Shown: positions 17,161 to 25,499 of the stretch, piece by piece | Position numbering within the stretch: the first letter of the stretch is position 1 | How the letters are laid out: each line of letters starts with the position of its first letter | Assembly: GCA_044432975.1 (NCBI GenBank) | Contig: JAWXUC010000002.1 | Span: 119,193 to 183,192 of the forward strand | Direction: 5' to 3' | Source: JAWXUC01 sp044432975 | Lineage (GTDB): Bacteria > Pseudomonadota > Alphaproteobacteria > RF32 > CAG-239 | DNA: 64,000 bases | The notes under the pieces: generated by a model | What the model saw: the letters and a program-made list of their open reading frames with translations, nothing else | Database searches by the model: none | Told to the model about the DNA's origin: nothing | Translations under genes and position numbers: made by a program

Positions 17161-17833
17161 TTAATTTATCCTCCATATCTAGAGGCATAAAAAATTCATC
17201 TAACAAAACAAGGTTGTTTTTTCTTGATAAAATCATATTTAATGTAGATTTTTCCATAACAGCTTGTTTTCTATCAACAACTAATGTCTTTATATTCTTA
17301 TAAAGCACAATACTTGATAAATTAGATACTTTTGAAAAACTAACATCTAATGATTGTAAAGAATCAAGTTTAGATGGCAAAACAAACTCAGATGCATCAT
17401 TAGAAACAACTCTCATTTTTATAATATTGTTAGTTTCTATTGCATTTAAGTTATTAATATCCATCCCTACAATAGACAATGATTTAAGGTTAGTGTTTGC
17501 AATCTTATCTAAACAAAACCCCTCACCTCTAACAATACTTAGTTCTTCCAATTCTGAAAAATTATAAGTTTGTGGTAAATTGCAGTCAAACAGCTCTAAT
17601 GATTTTAACTTTTTTAAGGATTTTAAATTTTGTATGTCTTCTTCTGTTAAAGTTACACTAACTAACTTTAGTTTTTTTAATTCTGTAAAATTAAGAAGAT
17701 CATCTAAAAAAACAGGAGAAAAATCACCCGCAATATCAACAGCAGAAACATTCAATTCCTCTACTTTATCAAGGTCTTGCAAAGATATATTTTTTATAAA
17801 CAACTCATCTTGTATAGCTTCTGTCTTTATCAT
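17150..17833 (-). CDS. Leucine-rich-repeat protein
   Basis: A 227-residue protein composed of irregular leucine-rich repeats of about 20-24 residues (LTELKKLKLVSVTLTEEDIQ is a typical stretch; LKSLKKLKSLELFDCNL, FSELEELSIVRGEGF, LDSLQSLDVSFSKVSNL). No signal peptide or membrane helix. LRR folds bind protein partners. The gene is first in a two-gene leftward operon with the transglutaminase-like protein, has an AAGGAG ribosome site, and is preceded by a 29-bp inverted repeat pair. The pairing of a binding repeat protein with a papain-fold enzyme suggests substrate targeting, or possibly an effector, which is inference. Confidence 0.72.
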   Translation of the reverse strand: MIKTEAIQDELFIKNISLQDLDKVEELNVSAVDIAGDFSPVFLDDLLNFTELKKLKLVSVTLTEEDIQNLKSLKKLKSLELFDCNLPQTYNFSELEELSIVRGEGFCLDKIANTNLKSLSIVGMDINNLNAIETNNIIKMRVVSNDASEFVLPSKLDSLQSLDVSFSKVSNLSSIVLYKNIKTLVVDRKQAVMEKSTLNMILSRKNNLVLLDEFFMPLDMEDKLNDL

Positions 17834-17851
17834 ACTAACAACTCCTTACTT

Positions 17852-18017
17852 TATATAGCTAAATGATTATGTATTAATTGATGATTTTTCTTTTTTAAGG
17901 AGGATAAAGTTTTAAGTTTTTTCTGCAGTTATCAATGAGATAATAAAGAGAAAATTTGAAATTTTAGACCCTTACAAATGGAAAATGGCAATCAATACAT
18001 AGTCATTTAGCTATATA
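17852..18017. repeat. 29-bp inverted repeat pair upstream of the LRR operon
   Basis: Arms at 17852-17880 and 17989-18017 are inverted copies matching at 27 of 29 bases (core CATTTAGCTATATA), enclosing 108 bases. The left arm lies 19 bases before the LRR start codon and includes its upstream region. The enclosed segment holds an AAGGAGG tract and no open gene. A related copy occurs at 47400-47428. The arrangement could be an invertible segment, paired operators or a small mobile remnant. Confidence 0.65.
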
Positions 18018-18053
18018 TATAATACTAAAAAACAGCTCAAAAGTCAAGAAGTT

Positions 18054-18077
18054 AAAAAAAACCACCATAAAGGTGGT
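18054..18077 (-). terminator. Terminator of tRNA-Glu(CTC)
   Basis: Stem ACCACC / GGTGGT (18061-18066, 18072-18077), followed on the minus strand by seven T. It lies 7 bases beyond the tRNA 3' end. Confidence 0.8.
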
Positions 18078-18084
18078 CTACAAT

Positions 18085-18159
18085 TGGTGATCCCAACGAG
18101 AATTGAACTCGTGTTTCAGCCTTGAGAGGGCCGCGTCCTAACCGCTAGACGATGGGACC
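18085..18159 (-). tRNA. tRNA-Glu (anticodon CTC)
   Basis: 75-base cloverleaf on the minus strand. Acceptor GGTCCCA pairs with TGGGATC, followed by A and an encoded CCA. Anticodon loop CTCTCAA on a CGGCC/GGCTG stem gives CTC. The T arm contains GTTCAAT. Confidence 0.95.
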
Positions 18160-18235
18160 ATAATAATATTATATAAAATCAATAATACTATTACAACAAA
18201 AAAGCAATAAGTTTTTAAAAATATTATTTATATAA

Positions 18236-19537
18236 TTATCTACCTATTCCTTTATAAACAAAACCTTTCTTTTCAACATCATTTGCATTAAGTAGGTTTC
18301 TGCAATCTACAATAACTTTATTATTTACTAAATGACCTGTTTTTTCTAAATCAAGCTCTCTAAAATCATCCCATTCAGTTAAAATAGCAATAACATCTGC
18401 ATTTTTAACTGCATCATACATATCCTCTGCATAAGAAATTTTATCTCCCAACAACAAACACGCTGTGCCCATAGCCTTAGGATCATAAGCCTTAATATTT
18501 TTTGCTCCCAGCTCTAACAATTCTGCAATAATTTCAATAGCTGGACTTTCACGACAATCATCTGTACCATTTTTGAATGCCAAACCTAAAACCGCAATTT
18601 TAGGATTTTCAATTCCTTTAACCGCATCTAAAATTCTTTCTGCCATTTGTTTTTTACGTTCAGAGTTTCCTTTAATTGCTGCAGAAATCAATGTCATATC
18701 AACATTATTCTGACGCGCCATATAAGCCATTGCCATTGTATCTTTAGGGAAACAGCTTCCGCCATATCCTGGCCCTGCATTTAAAAATCTATTGCCGATT
18801 CTAGTATCTAAACCAATACCTTTGGCAACTTCATTAATATCTGCCCCTGTTTTTTCGCAAAAATTTGCCATTTCATTAATATAATGAATCTTAATTGCCA
18901 AAAAAGCATTTGATGCATATTTAATTGTCTCTGATGAGTGCCTAGAAACACAAAGAATGTTTGTTTTACCTTCAAAAGGCTTGTACAAGCTTTTAATAAT
19001 ATCTTTTGCTTTATCATTATTTGCCCCAATAACAATTCTATCAGGATTAAAAAAGTCATGAATAGCATAACCTTCACGCAAAAACTCAGGAAGAGAAACA
19101 ACATCAAAATTTGCAAATGGATTGCGTTTTTTTATTAAAGCTTCAATATCATCGCCTGTGCCAACAGGGACTGTAGATTTAGTTGCAACAACAGTATAAC
19201 CTTGCAAATGTTCTGCAAGCTCTGTTGCTGCCGCATGAATATATTTCATATCAGCTTCTTTTGTAACAGGATGAGGAGGAGTACCAACAGCAATAAGAAC
19301 CACATCTGCATTTTCCACCCCTTCTTTCATAGAAGTTGTAAATTTAAGATTTCCACCTTTAATGTTTTTTACTAAAAGTTCTTCCAGCCCATCTTCATAA
19401 AGAGTTACTTTACCTTCTTGCAAAGTCTCTATTTTACTTAACTCTCTATCAATACAAATAACTTCATGTCCAAGTTCTGCCATACCAACACCTGTTGGTA
19501 ATCCTACATATCCTGTACCAATAATACCAATTTTCAT
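18236..19537 (-). CDS. ugd: UDP-glucose 6-dehydrogenase
   Basis: Oxidises UDP-glucose to UDP-glucuronate, a precursor for surface polysaccharide and LPS core. N-terminal Rossmann motif GTGYVGLPTGVGMAELG; the catalytic cysteine is in GPGYGGSCFPKDT; the conserved Lys helix is in ASNAFLAIKIHYINE; and the C-terminal NAD-UDP binding domain has AVLGLAFKNGTDDCRESPA. 433 residues is standard. The start follows GAAGGAAA and directly abuts the stop of the GT10 gene, so the order msbA, GT10, ugd forms one leftward unit. An alternative substrate such as UDP-ManNAc is less likely given the overall pattern, but cannot be excluded by eye. Confidence 0.92.
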   Translation of the reverse strand: MKIGIIGTGYVGLPTGVGMAELGHEVICIDRELSKIETLQEGKVTLYEDGLEELLVKNIKGGNLKFTTSMKEGVENADVVLIAVGTPPHPVTKEADMKYIHAAATELAEHLQGYTVVATKSTVPVGTGDDIEALIKKRNPFANFDVVSLPEFLREGYAIHDFFNPDRIVIGANNDKAKDIIKSLYKPFEGKTNILCVSRHSSETIKYASNAFLAIKIHYINEMANFCEKTGADINEVAKGIGLDTRIGNRFLNAGPGYGGSCFPKDTMAMAYMARQNNVDMTLISAAIKGNSERKKQMAERILDAVKGIENPKIAVLGLAFKNGTDDCRESPAIEIIAELLELGAKNIKAYDPKAMGTACLLLGDKISYAEDMYDAVKNADVIAILTEWDDFRELDLEKTGHLVNNKVIVDCRNLLNANDVEKKGFVYKGIGR

Positions 19538-20545
19538 TTATTTTCCTTCATTTAAAAAATTATAATTAATATCTAGAGTTTGTTTTTCTTTAGGCAAAAA
19601 TAAACTTTCATATAAAAGATCATGATTATTTAAATATGCCAAAGCTTTATTATAATTTTCTTTCATTGCTGACAATCTATTTCCATAATCTTCAAGAGAG
19701 CATTGCTTCAAAACTTCTTCAATATTTTGAGCCTGAATTTCATCAATAATAACCATACCATCAGAATTAAAGAATTTATCTATTTTTGTAGCTCCCAAAT
19801 AAATAGGAACAGTCATTGTTAAAAATGCACTAATAATCCTCTCTGTAAAAAAGTAAGGAGAAACTTCATTTTCAAATGCAATTGTATATCTATAATCCTT
19901 TAAGATATCAATCATTTTAACAAAACCACCACCATCAAATGTACCAAAAGTGTCTGCCAAACCTTGTGCTTTACATTTTTTTGCAACATTAATTCTTAAA
20001 TAATGCAAAGGACACATTTTTTTATGAGAAGACAACATAGAAACCATTTTATTTTTTTCTTGCCAACAATCAAGACCTTGAGGATTTACCCAAGCTGCCG
20101 CACAACCAGGAAAAAAGAATGCATTTGGCAAATTATTTAACAATTGCTCATCATGAGTTAAAACTTTTTCAAACTCAGATGCTAAAATTTTACTTTTTTC
20201 AAGCCTTGAATAATCTTTAGGTTGTTTTACTCTAGGTTCTGTTAAATAAGAATATTTTTTAACAGGGTTTCCCATAGTCTCTAGCATTGCATTACCTGTA
20301 TAAAAATGAGTATCTAAACCATAATTATATCTATCCCACAAAAAATATTTTGAATTATATCCATAAGGTGCTTCTAAATGCCTATCCCTCAAAAAGAAAA
20401 CATCCATTTTTTGCCCAAATTCATTATAAACACTAGGTTTTGTTAATTTCAACATTTTGTGTTCATTATATATAGGAGGGTAAATATGTATATATTTTTT
20501 GCCTCTAACATTATCTATAAGCTTTTGCAAGCACTTAATTTTCAT
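19538..20545 (-). CDS. GT10 family alpha-1,3/4-fucosyltransferase
   Basis: A 335-residue glycosyltransferase. The C-terminal half carries the GT10 donor-binding pattern: YRYTIAFENEVSPYFFTERI, then SAFLTMTVPIYLGATKIDKF (family form: FENSxxxxYVTEKxxxAFxxxxVPIYxG). This family transfers L-fucose from GDP-fucose to GlcNAc in Lewis-type structures on LPS. GDP-fucose synthesis is encoded in the same window (gmd at 59589, fcl at 57516). It lies between msbA and ugd, so an LPS role is likely. The ribosome site AGGGAT precedes the ATG. The N-terminal half is less conserved; the exact acceptor is unknown. Confidence 0.8.
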   Translation of the reverse strand: MKIKCLQKLIDNVRGKKYIHIYPPIYNEHKMLKLTKPSVYNEFGQKMDVFFLRDRHLEAPYGYNSKYFLWDRYNYGLDTHFYTGNAMLETMGNPVKKYSYLTEPRVKQPKDYSRLEKSKILASEFEKVLTHDEQLLNNLPNAFFFPGCAAAWVNPQGLDCWQEKNKMVSMLSSHKKMCPLHYLRINVAKKCKAQGLADTFGTFDGGGFVKMIDILKDYRYTIAFENEVSPYFFTERIISAFLTMTVPIYLGATKIDKFFNSDGMVIIDEIQAQNIEEVLKQCSLEDYGNRLSAMKENYNKALAYLNNHDLLYESLFLPKEKQTLDINYNFLNEGK

Positions 20546-20560
20546 AAAACATCCCTATAT

Positions 20561-22327
20561 TTATTTTAACTGAGTTTTATACAAAGAAGCATAAACAGAA
20601 TTATCTTTTTTCAAAAGTTCTTGATGTGTACCTGTTTCTACAATTTCACCATGATTAATTACAACAATTTTATTGGCATTTTTTATTGTAGAAAGTCTAT
20701 GAGCAATAACAAAAACTGTTCTATCTTTCATTAAATTTTCAATAGCTTGCTGAACCACTGCTTCTGATTTATTATCAAGAGCAGAAGTTGCTTCATCCAA
20801 AATAACAATTGGCGCATCTTTTAAGAAAGCTCTAGCAATTGCAATCCGTTGTTTTTGCCCACCAGAAAGCAAAACCCCTCTTTCACCAATTTGTGTATCT
20901 AAACCATTTTCCAAATCACCAATAAATTCTTTTAAGCAAGCATTTTCAATTACTTCATCTATTTTATCCTGAGGAATCTTCACTCCAAATGTAATATTTT
21001 CTCTAATTGTTCCATCAAATAAAAAATTATCTTGAAAAACAATAGCAATATTTTCTCTTAAAGATTTTAACTCAAAATCCCTAACATCAACTCCATCTAT
21101 AGTAATAGAGCCACTTTTAATATCATAAAATCTCGGCAATATATTTGCCATTGTAGTTTTTCCACCACCAGAATTACCAACAAATGCTATTGTTTGCCCT
21201 TTCTTAACTTTTAAGTTAACACCTTTCAATATTGGCTTATTTTCTTCATATTCAAAATAAACATCTTTATATTCAACACCCTTATTAATACCTTCCAACT
21301 TAACTGCTTTAGATTTAGAAGTAATATCTGGTTTTGTATCAAGTTTATCAAAAACACGTTCCATTGCCATAAAAGCCATTTGCACTGCGTTATAATTATT
21401 TCCAATACTTTTTATCGGAGTATAAAGCATTATCAAAGCCGTAATAAAAGACACAAAATTACCAGGAGTAATTTCTTTACTAACAATCAAATAGCTACCC
21501 AACCAAATAACCGCAGCAATACCTAAAGAAACAATAAAATGCATCAAAGGAGACATCATTCCCATTCTTTGTGTCATTTTCATCCCTAATTTAAAAACAG
21601 ATGTCAAAGTTTCTTGAAAGCGCTTATTTTGATAACCGTATAAATTATATGATGTTATAATTCTGTTTCCACTAAACGTTTCATTATAATGAGTAAGTAC
21701 TTTAGCTCCAGAAAACACACTTTTATTCATCACACCTTTAATTCTCTTTTTTATTGTTGTTAAAGGATACAACGCACCACCCAAAACAATAACCGCAACT
21801 ATGGCCAATTGCCAAGAGTTATAAATCAAAACAAATATCAAAGAAAGAGAAGAGAAAACTCTTGTTGTAAACAACTTCAAATTTGCCAAAAGCCCTGCAC
21901 AAGCAGTATCAACATCATTGTTAAATCTAAATAAAATATCACCTGAATTTTGTTTATCAAAAAAGCCTGCATTATAATGCATTAATTTATCAAAAAGCTT
22001 TTTCTTAACATCTTGAGAAATCTTTTGCCCTACCCAAGTATTTAAATAAGTTGCAGCATAATTCAAACCACTTTGAAAAGAACTAAACAAAATAATCAAA
22101 ATTGGAATCAAAGCTGTTTTCAAACCACCAACTTGATCTTGAATCATTACCACATCCATATATGGTTTTAATGACCAGGCAATAACAGCATCCATAGCAC
22201 CAATAGGAAGAGTAACAACAATTGCCAATAAAGCTCTAATTTTATAAGGTTTAACATAAGGTAATATTTTAGAATAATTAACAAACATTGAAGATGATTT
22301 TATTTTGTTTTTAAAACGAACGAACAT
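20561..22327 (-). CDS. msbA: Lipid A export ABC transporter MsbA-like
   Basis: A 588-residue half-transporter with six membrane helices in residues about 30-310 and an ATPase domain after that. Walker A GNSGGGKTT, signature LSGGQKQR, Walker B PIVILDEATSALD and the H-loop IAHRLST are intact. MsbA flips lipid A-core across the inner membrane; related proteins of the same length export other lipids or peptides, so the MsbA assignment rests on family likeness and on the LPS-related neighbours (GT10, ugd). It is probably the first gene of this three-gene leftward unit. Confidence 0.85.
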   Translation of the reverse strand: MFVRFKNKIKSSSMFVNYSKILPYVKPYKIRALLAIVVTLPIGAMDAVIAWSLKPYMDVVMIQDQVGGLKTALIPILIILFSSFQSGLNYAATYLNTWVGQKISQDVKKKLFDKLMHYNAGFFDKQNSGDILFRFNNDVDTACAGLLANLKLFTTRVFSSLSLIFVLIYNSWQLAIVAVIVLGGALYPLTTIKKRIKGVMNKSVFSGAKVLTHYNETFSGNRIITSYNLYGYQNKRFQETLTSVFKLGMKMTQRMGMMSPLMHFIVSLGIAAVIWLGSYLIVSKEITPGNFVSFITALIMLYTPIKSIGNNYNAVQMAFMAMERVFDKLDTKPDITSKSKAVKLEGINKGVEYKDVYFEYEENKPILKGVNLKVKKGQTIAFVGNSGGGKTTMANILPRFYDIKSGSITIDGVDVRDFELKSLRENIAIVFQDNFLFDGTIRENITFGVKIPQDKIDEVIENACLKEFIGDLENGLDTQIGERGVLLSGGQKQRIAIARAFLKDAPIVILDEATSALDNKSEAVVQQAIENLMKDRTVFVIAHRLSTIKNANKIVVINHGEIVETGTHQELLKKDNSVYASLYKTQLK

Positions 22328-22482
22328 AATTTATGCCTTTTTTAGATTATATTATAAAAGTATTACAAATATCAACAAATACTAATTAATAATTTTTATC
22401 ATCATAAAAAAATATTGCAAGCAAAATACTTATATTTATAACAACTCATCCAAAAAACAAAAAAACAGCCATCCCCTATAAC

Positions 22483-22508
22483 AAAAAAAGCCTCCCGAAG
22501 GAGACTTT
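22483..22508 (-). terminator. Terminator of tRNA-Glu(TTC)
   Basis: Stem GCCTCC / GGAGAC around CGAA (22490-22505), with seven T following on the minus strand. It lies 8 bases beyond the tRNA. Confidence 0.75.
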
Positions 22509-22515
22509 AGAAAAT

Positions 22516-22590
22516 TGGTGATCCCAACCAGATTCGAACTGGTGACTTCTGGATGAAAACCAGATGACTTGACCGCTTGTCGATGGGACC
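22516..22590 (-). tRNA. tRNA-Glu (anticodon TTC)
   Basis: 75-base cloverleaf on the minus strand with acceptor GGTCCCA / TGGGATC and encoded CCA. Anticodon loop TTTTCAT on a TCTGG/CCAGA stem gives TTC. T loop TTCGAAT is canonical. It is the second Glu isoacceptor within 4.5 kb and shares its acceptor stem and D arm start with the CTC gene. The rest of 22328-22710 holds only terminators and AT-rich sequence. Confidence 0.96.
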
Positions 22591-22659
22591 ATTAATCAAA
22601 ACTAAAATCTTTATATATGCTTTTATTTTAATGTCAACAATAATTTTATATTTTTTATA

Positions 22660-22689
22660 AAAAAAAATGAGGTGATTTTTTCACCTCAT
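22660..22689 (-). terminator. Terminator of the OmpR/EnvZ-type operon
   Basis: Perfect 9-bp stem ATGAGGTGA / TCACCTCAT (22667-22675, 22681-22689) followed on the minus strand by a run of T, 20 bases after the histidine kinase stop. Confidence 0.85.
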
Positions 22690-22710
22690 CAATCAGTTTA
22701 TATATTTCAA

Positions 22711-24066
22711 TCATTTAGGAATAGAAATAACTACTTTTAATCCACCTAAATCTTTACTATCAGAAAGCTCGATATCACCACCATGAGAAGTTATAATATC
22801 TTTTGCAATGGACATTCCAAGTCCAACGCCTCCTGTTTCTTTATTGCGAGAATCTTCAATTCTATAAAAAGCTTTGAATACATCTTCTCTCTTATCTGCA
22901 GGAATTCCTGGGCCATCATCTTCAACAATAATATCAACCATCTTAAAGCCATGCTTTTTCAATTTAACAGAAACGGTTTTTCCATATCTAAAAGCATTAG
23001 TTAAAATGTTTGTAATTGCACGTTTCAAAGCTTGCTCTCTGCCCACAATTGGTTTAATATCTTCTGATGTCGAATATTTAATCAAGGCATTTGTTTCTCT
23101 AGATTTATTGATAATAGAAACAATAGTTTCATTCAAATCAACCAATCCATTTATCTCTCCGCCTTCTCCGCTAACAAAAGATAAATAACCTTCTAACATT
23201 TTTTCCATTTCATCAATGTCATCAATAAATTCTTTTTGTTCATTGCCTTTAACAGCCATTTCAACAGACAATCTCATACGAGCCAATGGAGTTCTCAAAT
23301 CATGAGAAACACCAGCCAACATTTGAGTACGTTCAGAAATTTGTTTTTGAATACGCTCTTTCATTTTAATAAAAGCAATCGCAGCTTGTCTAACTTCTTT
23401 AGAACCATAAGGTTTAAAACCTTTTCTATCAACGCCTTTACCAAAATCTTCTGCAACTTGTGCAAGCTCTGCAATAGAGCGAGATTGAGTTCTAACAAAT
23501 AATGCAGCCACAATAAATAACAAGATTGATGATCCCATCATCCAAGCAACAAAGCCAAAAATAGATGATTTGAAAATCTTACCCTCTTTCATTTCAAACA
23601 AATAAAGACCACTGTTATTATCAACAGAAACAACCATGTCTTTTGAATCTGGGTCTAAATAAATATTTTTAGAAGCATCTGGGAATTTTGCATCTAAAGC
23701 TTCTTCTAAAAATTTCAAAATAAGTTTATTTTCTTTTGACGCTTTATTTAACACGGTGTGTTTTTCTTCATTAGAATAAAACTTATAAATAATGTTCAAT
23801 TCATCTTTTGCCAATTTTGTAACATCTTTATTATTTGAATTCTCTAAATTCATAATAAATGACATGTCATCAGCAACAGAATAAGCAAATTGACGACCTA
23901 CTTTTCCCCAGTTTGAATCTAAAAACACAACAATAGAAATTGCTTGCACTAAAATAAGTGGAACAAAAACAATTAACATTGTTCTAAAAAACAAAGTTTT
24001 AGGCATAAACTTTAATTTTAAACCTCTTAAAGTTTTATCTACTTTTTTTGGTAATTTTACTCTCAT
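22711..24066 (-). CDS. EnvZ-type sensor histidine kinase
   Basis: A 451-residue membrane histidine kinase. Helices at about 25-48 and 178-197 flank a periplasmic sensor region; a HAMP segment follows; then the phosphoacceptor motif AGVSHDLRTPLARMR, the N box ILTNAFRYG, G1 VEDDGPGIPADKRE, F box FKAFYR and G2 GGVGLGMSIAKD. The H-box SHDLRTPLARMRL is of the EnvZ type. It lies 9 bases after the response regulator gene and has an AGGAG ribosome site, so the two are partners. The stimulus is unknown. Confidence 0.9.
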   Translation of the reverse strand: MRVKLPKKVDKTLRGLKLKFMPKTLFFRTMLIVFVPLILVQAISIVVFLDSNWGKVGRQFAYSVADDMSFIMNLENSNNKDVTKLAKDELNIIYKFYSNEEKHTVLNKASKENKLILKFLEEALDAKFPDASKNIYLDPDSKDMVVSVDNNSGLYLFEMKEGKIFKSSIFGFVAWMMGSSILLFIVAALFVRTQSRSIAELAQVAEDFGKGVDRKGFKPYGSKEVRQAAIAFIKMKERIQKQISERTQMLAGVSHDLRTPLARMRLSVEMAVKGNEQKEFIDDIDEMEKMLEGYLSFVSGEGGEINGLVDLNETIVSIINKSRETNALIKYSTSEDIKPIVGREQALKRAITNILTNAFRYGKTVSVKLKKHGFKMVDIIVEDDGPGIPADKREDVFKAFYRIEDSRNKETGGVGLGMSIAKDIITSHGGDIELSDSKDLGGLKVVISIPK

Positions 24067-24075
24067 TTACATCTC

Positions 24076-24759
24076 CTAATCTACAAGTAAGACATATCCC
24101 TTTGACCTAACAGTCTGGATATATCTTGGGTTTTTTGAATCTTTTTCTATTTTTTTTCTCAAACGAGTAATCTGAACATCAATAGAGCGAGGACTTTGCT
24201 CAGAATCTAACATTTCTGCTAATTTTTCTCTACTAAAAACAATTCCAATTTTTTTAGCCAACTCAAACAAAATTGTTTGTTCAACTGGTGTTATATGAAC
24301 CACAGAACCATTTTTCAAGCTCAATTCTTTTTTTTGCAAATCAAAAACATATTCACCTAAATTTATTGTATCTTTAACTAAGCTTTCACCGATTCTTTTT
24401 AAAACATTATGCATTCTTAAAATAAGTTCTTTAGGCTCAAAAGGTTTTGTTAAATAATCATCAGCACCAAGTTCTAAGCCATTTATTTTATCTGCAGTTT
24501 CACCCATTGCAGTTAATAAAATAACAGGAATATTATGATGTTCTCTTAAATCTTTTAAGAATTCTGTTCCAGACTTTTTAGGCATCATAACATCTAAGAT
24601 AATCAAATCAAAAGCATATTGTGTAATTAAAGCCTCTGCTTCAAAAGCATCTTTAGCAACAGAAACAAAGAAGTTATTTTCCAGCAAATACTTTTCCAAC
24701 AAAGACCTAAGCCTTGTATCGTCATCTACTACTAAAATATGCTTCTTATCATCAAACAT
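24076..24759 (-). CDS. OmpR-family response regulator
   Basis: A 227-residue regulator. The receiver domain has the acidic pair VVDDDTR, phosphoacceptor Asp in LIILDVMMPKKSG, Thr in PVILLTAMGE and Lys in YLTKPFEP. The C-terminal winged helix ends with RSIDVQITRLRKKIEKDSKN and YIQTVRSKGYVL, typical of OmpR DNA-binding domains. It starts three bases after pgsA, so pgsA may be cotranscribed with this pair. Target genes are not shown by the sequence. Confidence 0.93.
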   Translation of the reverse strand: MFDDKKHILVVDDDTRLRSLLEKYLLENNFFVSVAKDAFEAEALITQYAFDLIILDVMMPKKSGTEFLKDLREHHNIPVILLTAMGETADKINGLELGADDYLTKPFEPKELILRMHNVLKRIGESLVKDTINLGEYVFDLQKKELSLKNGSVVHITPVEQTILFELAKKIGIVFSREKLAEMLDSEQSPRSIDVQITRLRKKIEKDSKNPRYIQTVRSKGYVLLVD

Positions 24760-24762
24760 AAA

Positions 24763-25416
24763 TTATGCCTTTTTTGCTGTTTTCTTTACGACAGTTTTTT
24801 TAGTTGTAGTTTTCTTTTTTACGAGCTCTTTTTTTACAGTTTCTTTTTTTTCTGCAACTTTTTTTACTTCTTTTACTTTCTCTTCAGACTTAATATAATC
24901 AATGCTCTTTTGAAAATATTGATAACCAGTAATAGCAGTTAACACACCAGCAATCCAAAGCAAAACTTCACCCAAAGGTCCAAAACAATAACCAACTAAA
25001 ATCATTGACAAAGCAGTCATTTGAAAACCTGTTTTCCATTTTGCCAAACGAGTAACAGGCATTCCAACTTGAAAAGTTGATAAAAACTCACGCAAACCAG
25101 AAACCAAAATTTCTCTACATAAAATAACAATAATAGGAATATAACTAATTGGCAAAACAAGTTTATTAACCAAAATTAAAACCAAAGCAGCAGTAACTAA
25201 AAGCTTGTCTGCAATAGGATCTAAAAGCATTCCAAATTTTGATTCTGTTTTATATTTTCTAGCTAAATAGCCATCAAAATAATCTGTAATAGAAGCAAAA
25301 ATAAACAATATACCGCAAATCAACAACCATGCTGGAGATTTAATATATACAGATAAAAAGATTACAGGGATAACAACAATTCTTGATAAAGTTAATAAGT
25401 TAGGCACGTTATACAT
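24763..25416 (-). CDS. pgsA: CDP-diacylglycerol-glycerol-3-phosphate phosphatidyltransferase with Lys-rich tail
   Basis: Makes phosphatidylglycerol phosphate from CDP-diacylglycerol. The CDP-alcohol phosphotransferase motif D-x2-DG-x2-AR-x8-G-x3-D-x3-D is seen as DYFDGYLARKY then GMLLDPIADK. About five membrane helices follow the usual pattern. The catalytic part ends near residue 180; beyond it is an unusual 37-residue tail of Lys, Val, Thr and Glu (EKKETVKKELVKKKTTTKK and VVKKTAKKA) that resembles histone H1-like or amphipathic basic tails. I use the ATG at 25416, six bases after AAGGAA, rather than the GTG just before it. Confidence 0.92.
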   Translation of the reverse strand: MYNVPNLLTLSRIVVIPVIFLSVYIKSPAWLLICGILFIFASITDYFDGYLARKYKTESKFGMLLDPIADKLLVTAALVLILVNKLVLPISYIPIIVILCREILVSGLREFLSTFQVGMPVTRLAKWKTGFQMTALSMILVGYCFGPLGEVLLWIAGVLTAITGYQYFQKSIDYIKSEEKVKEVKKVAEKKETVKKELVKKKTTTKKTVVKKTAKKA

Positions 25417-25499
25417 CACATTTTCCTTCTGTTAAAATTATAATTTATATAAAAGTATAGGACAGAATTTTTATAATACAATATCTTTTTATAAAACTA

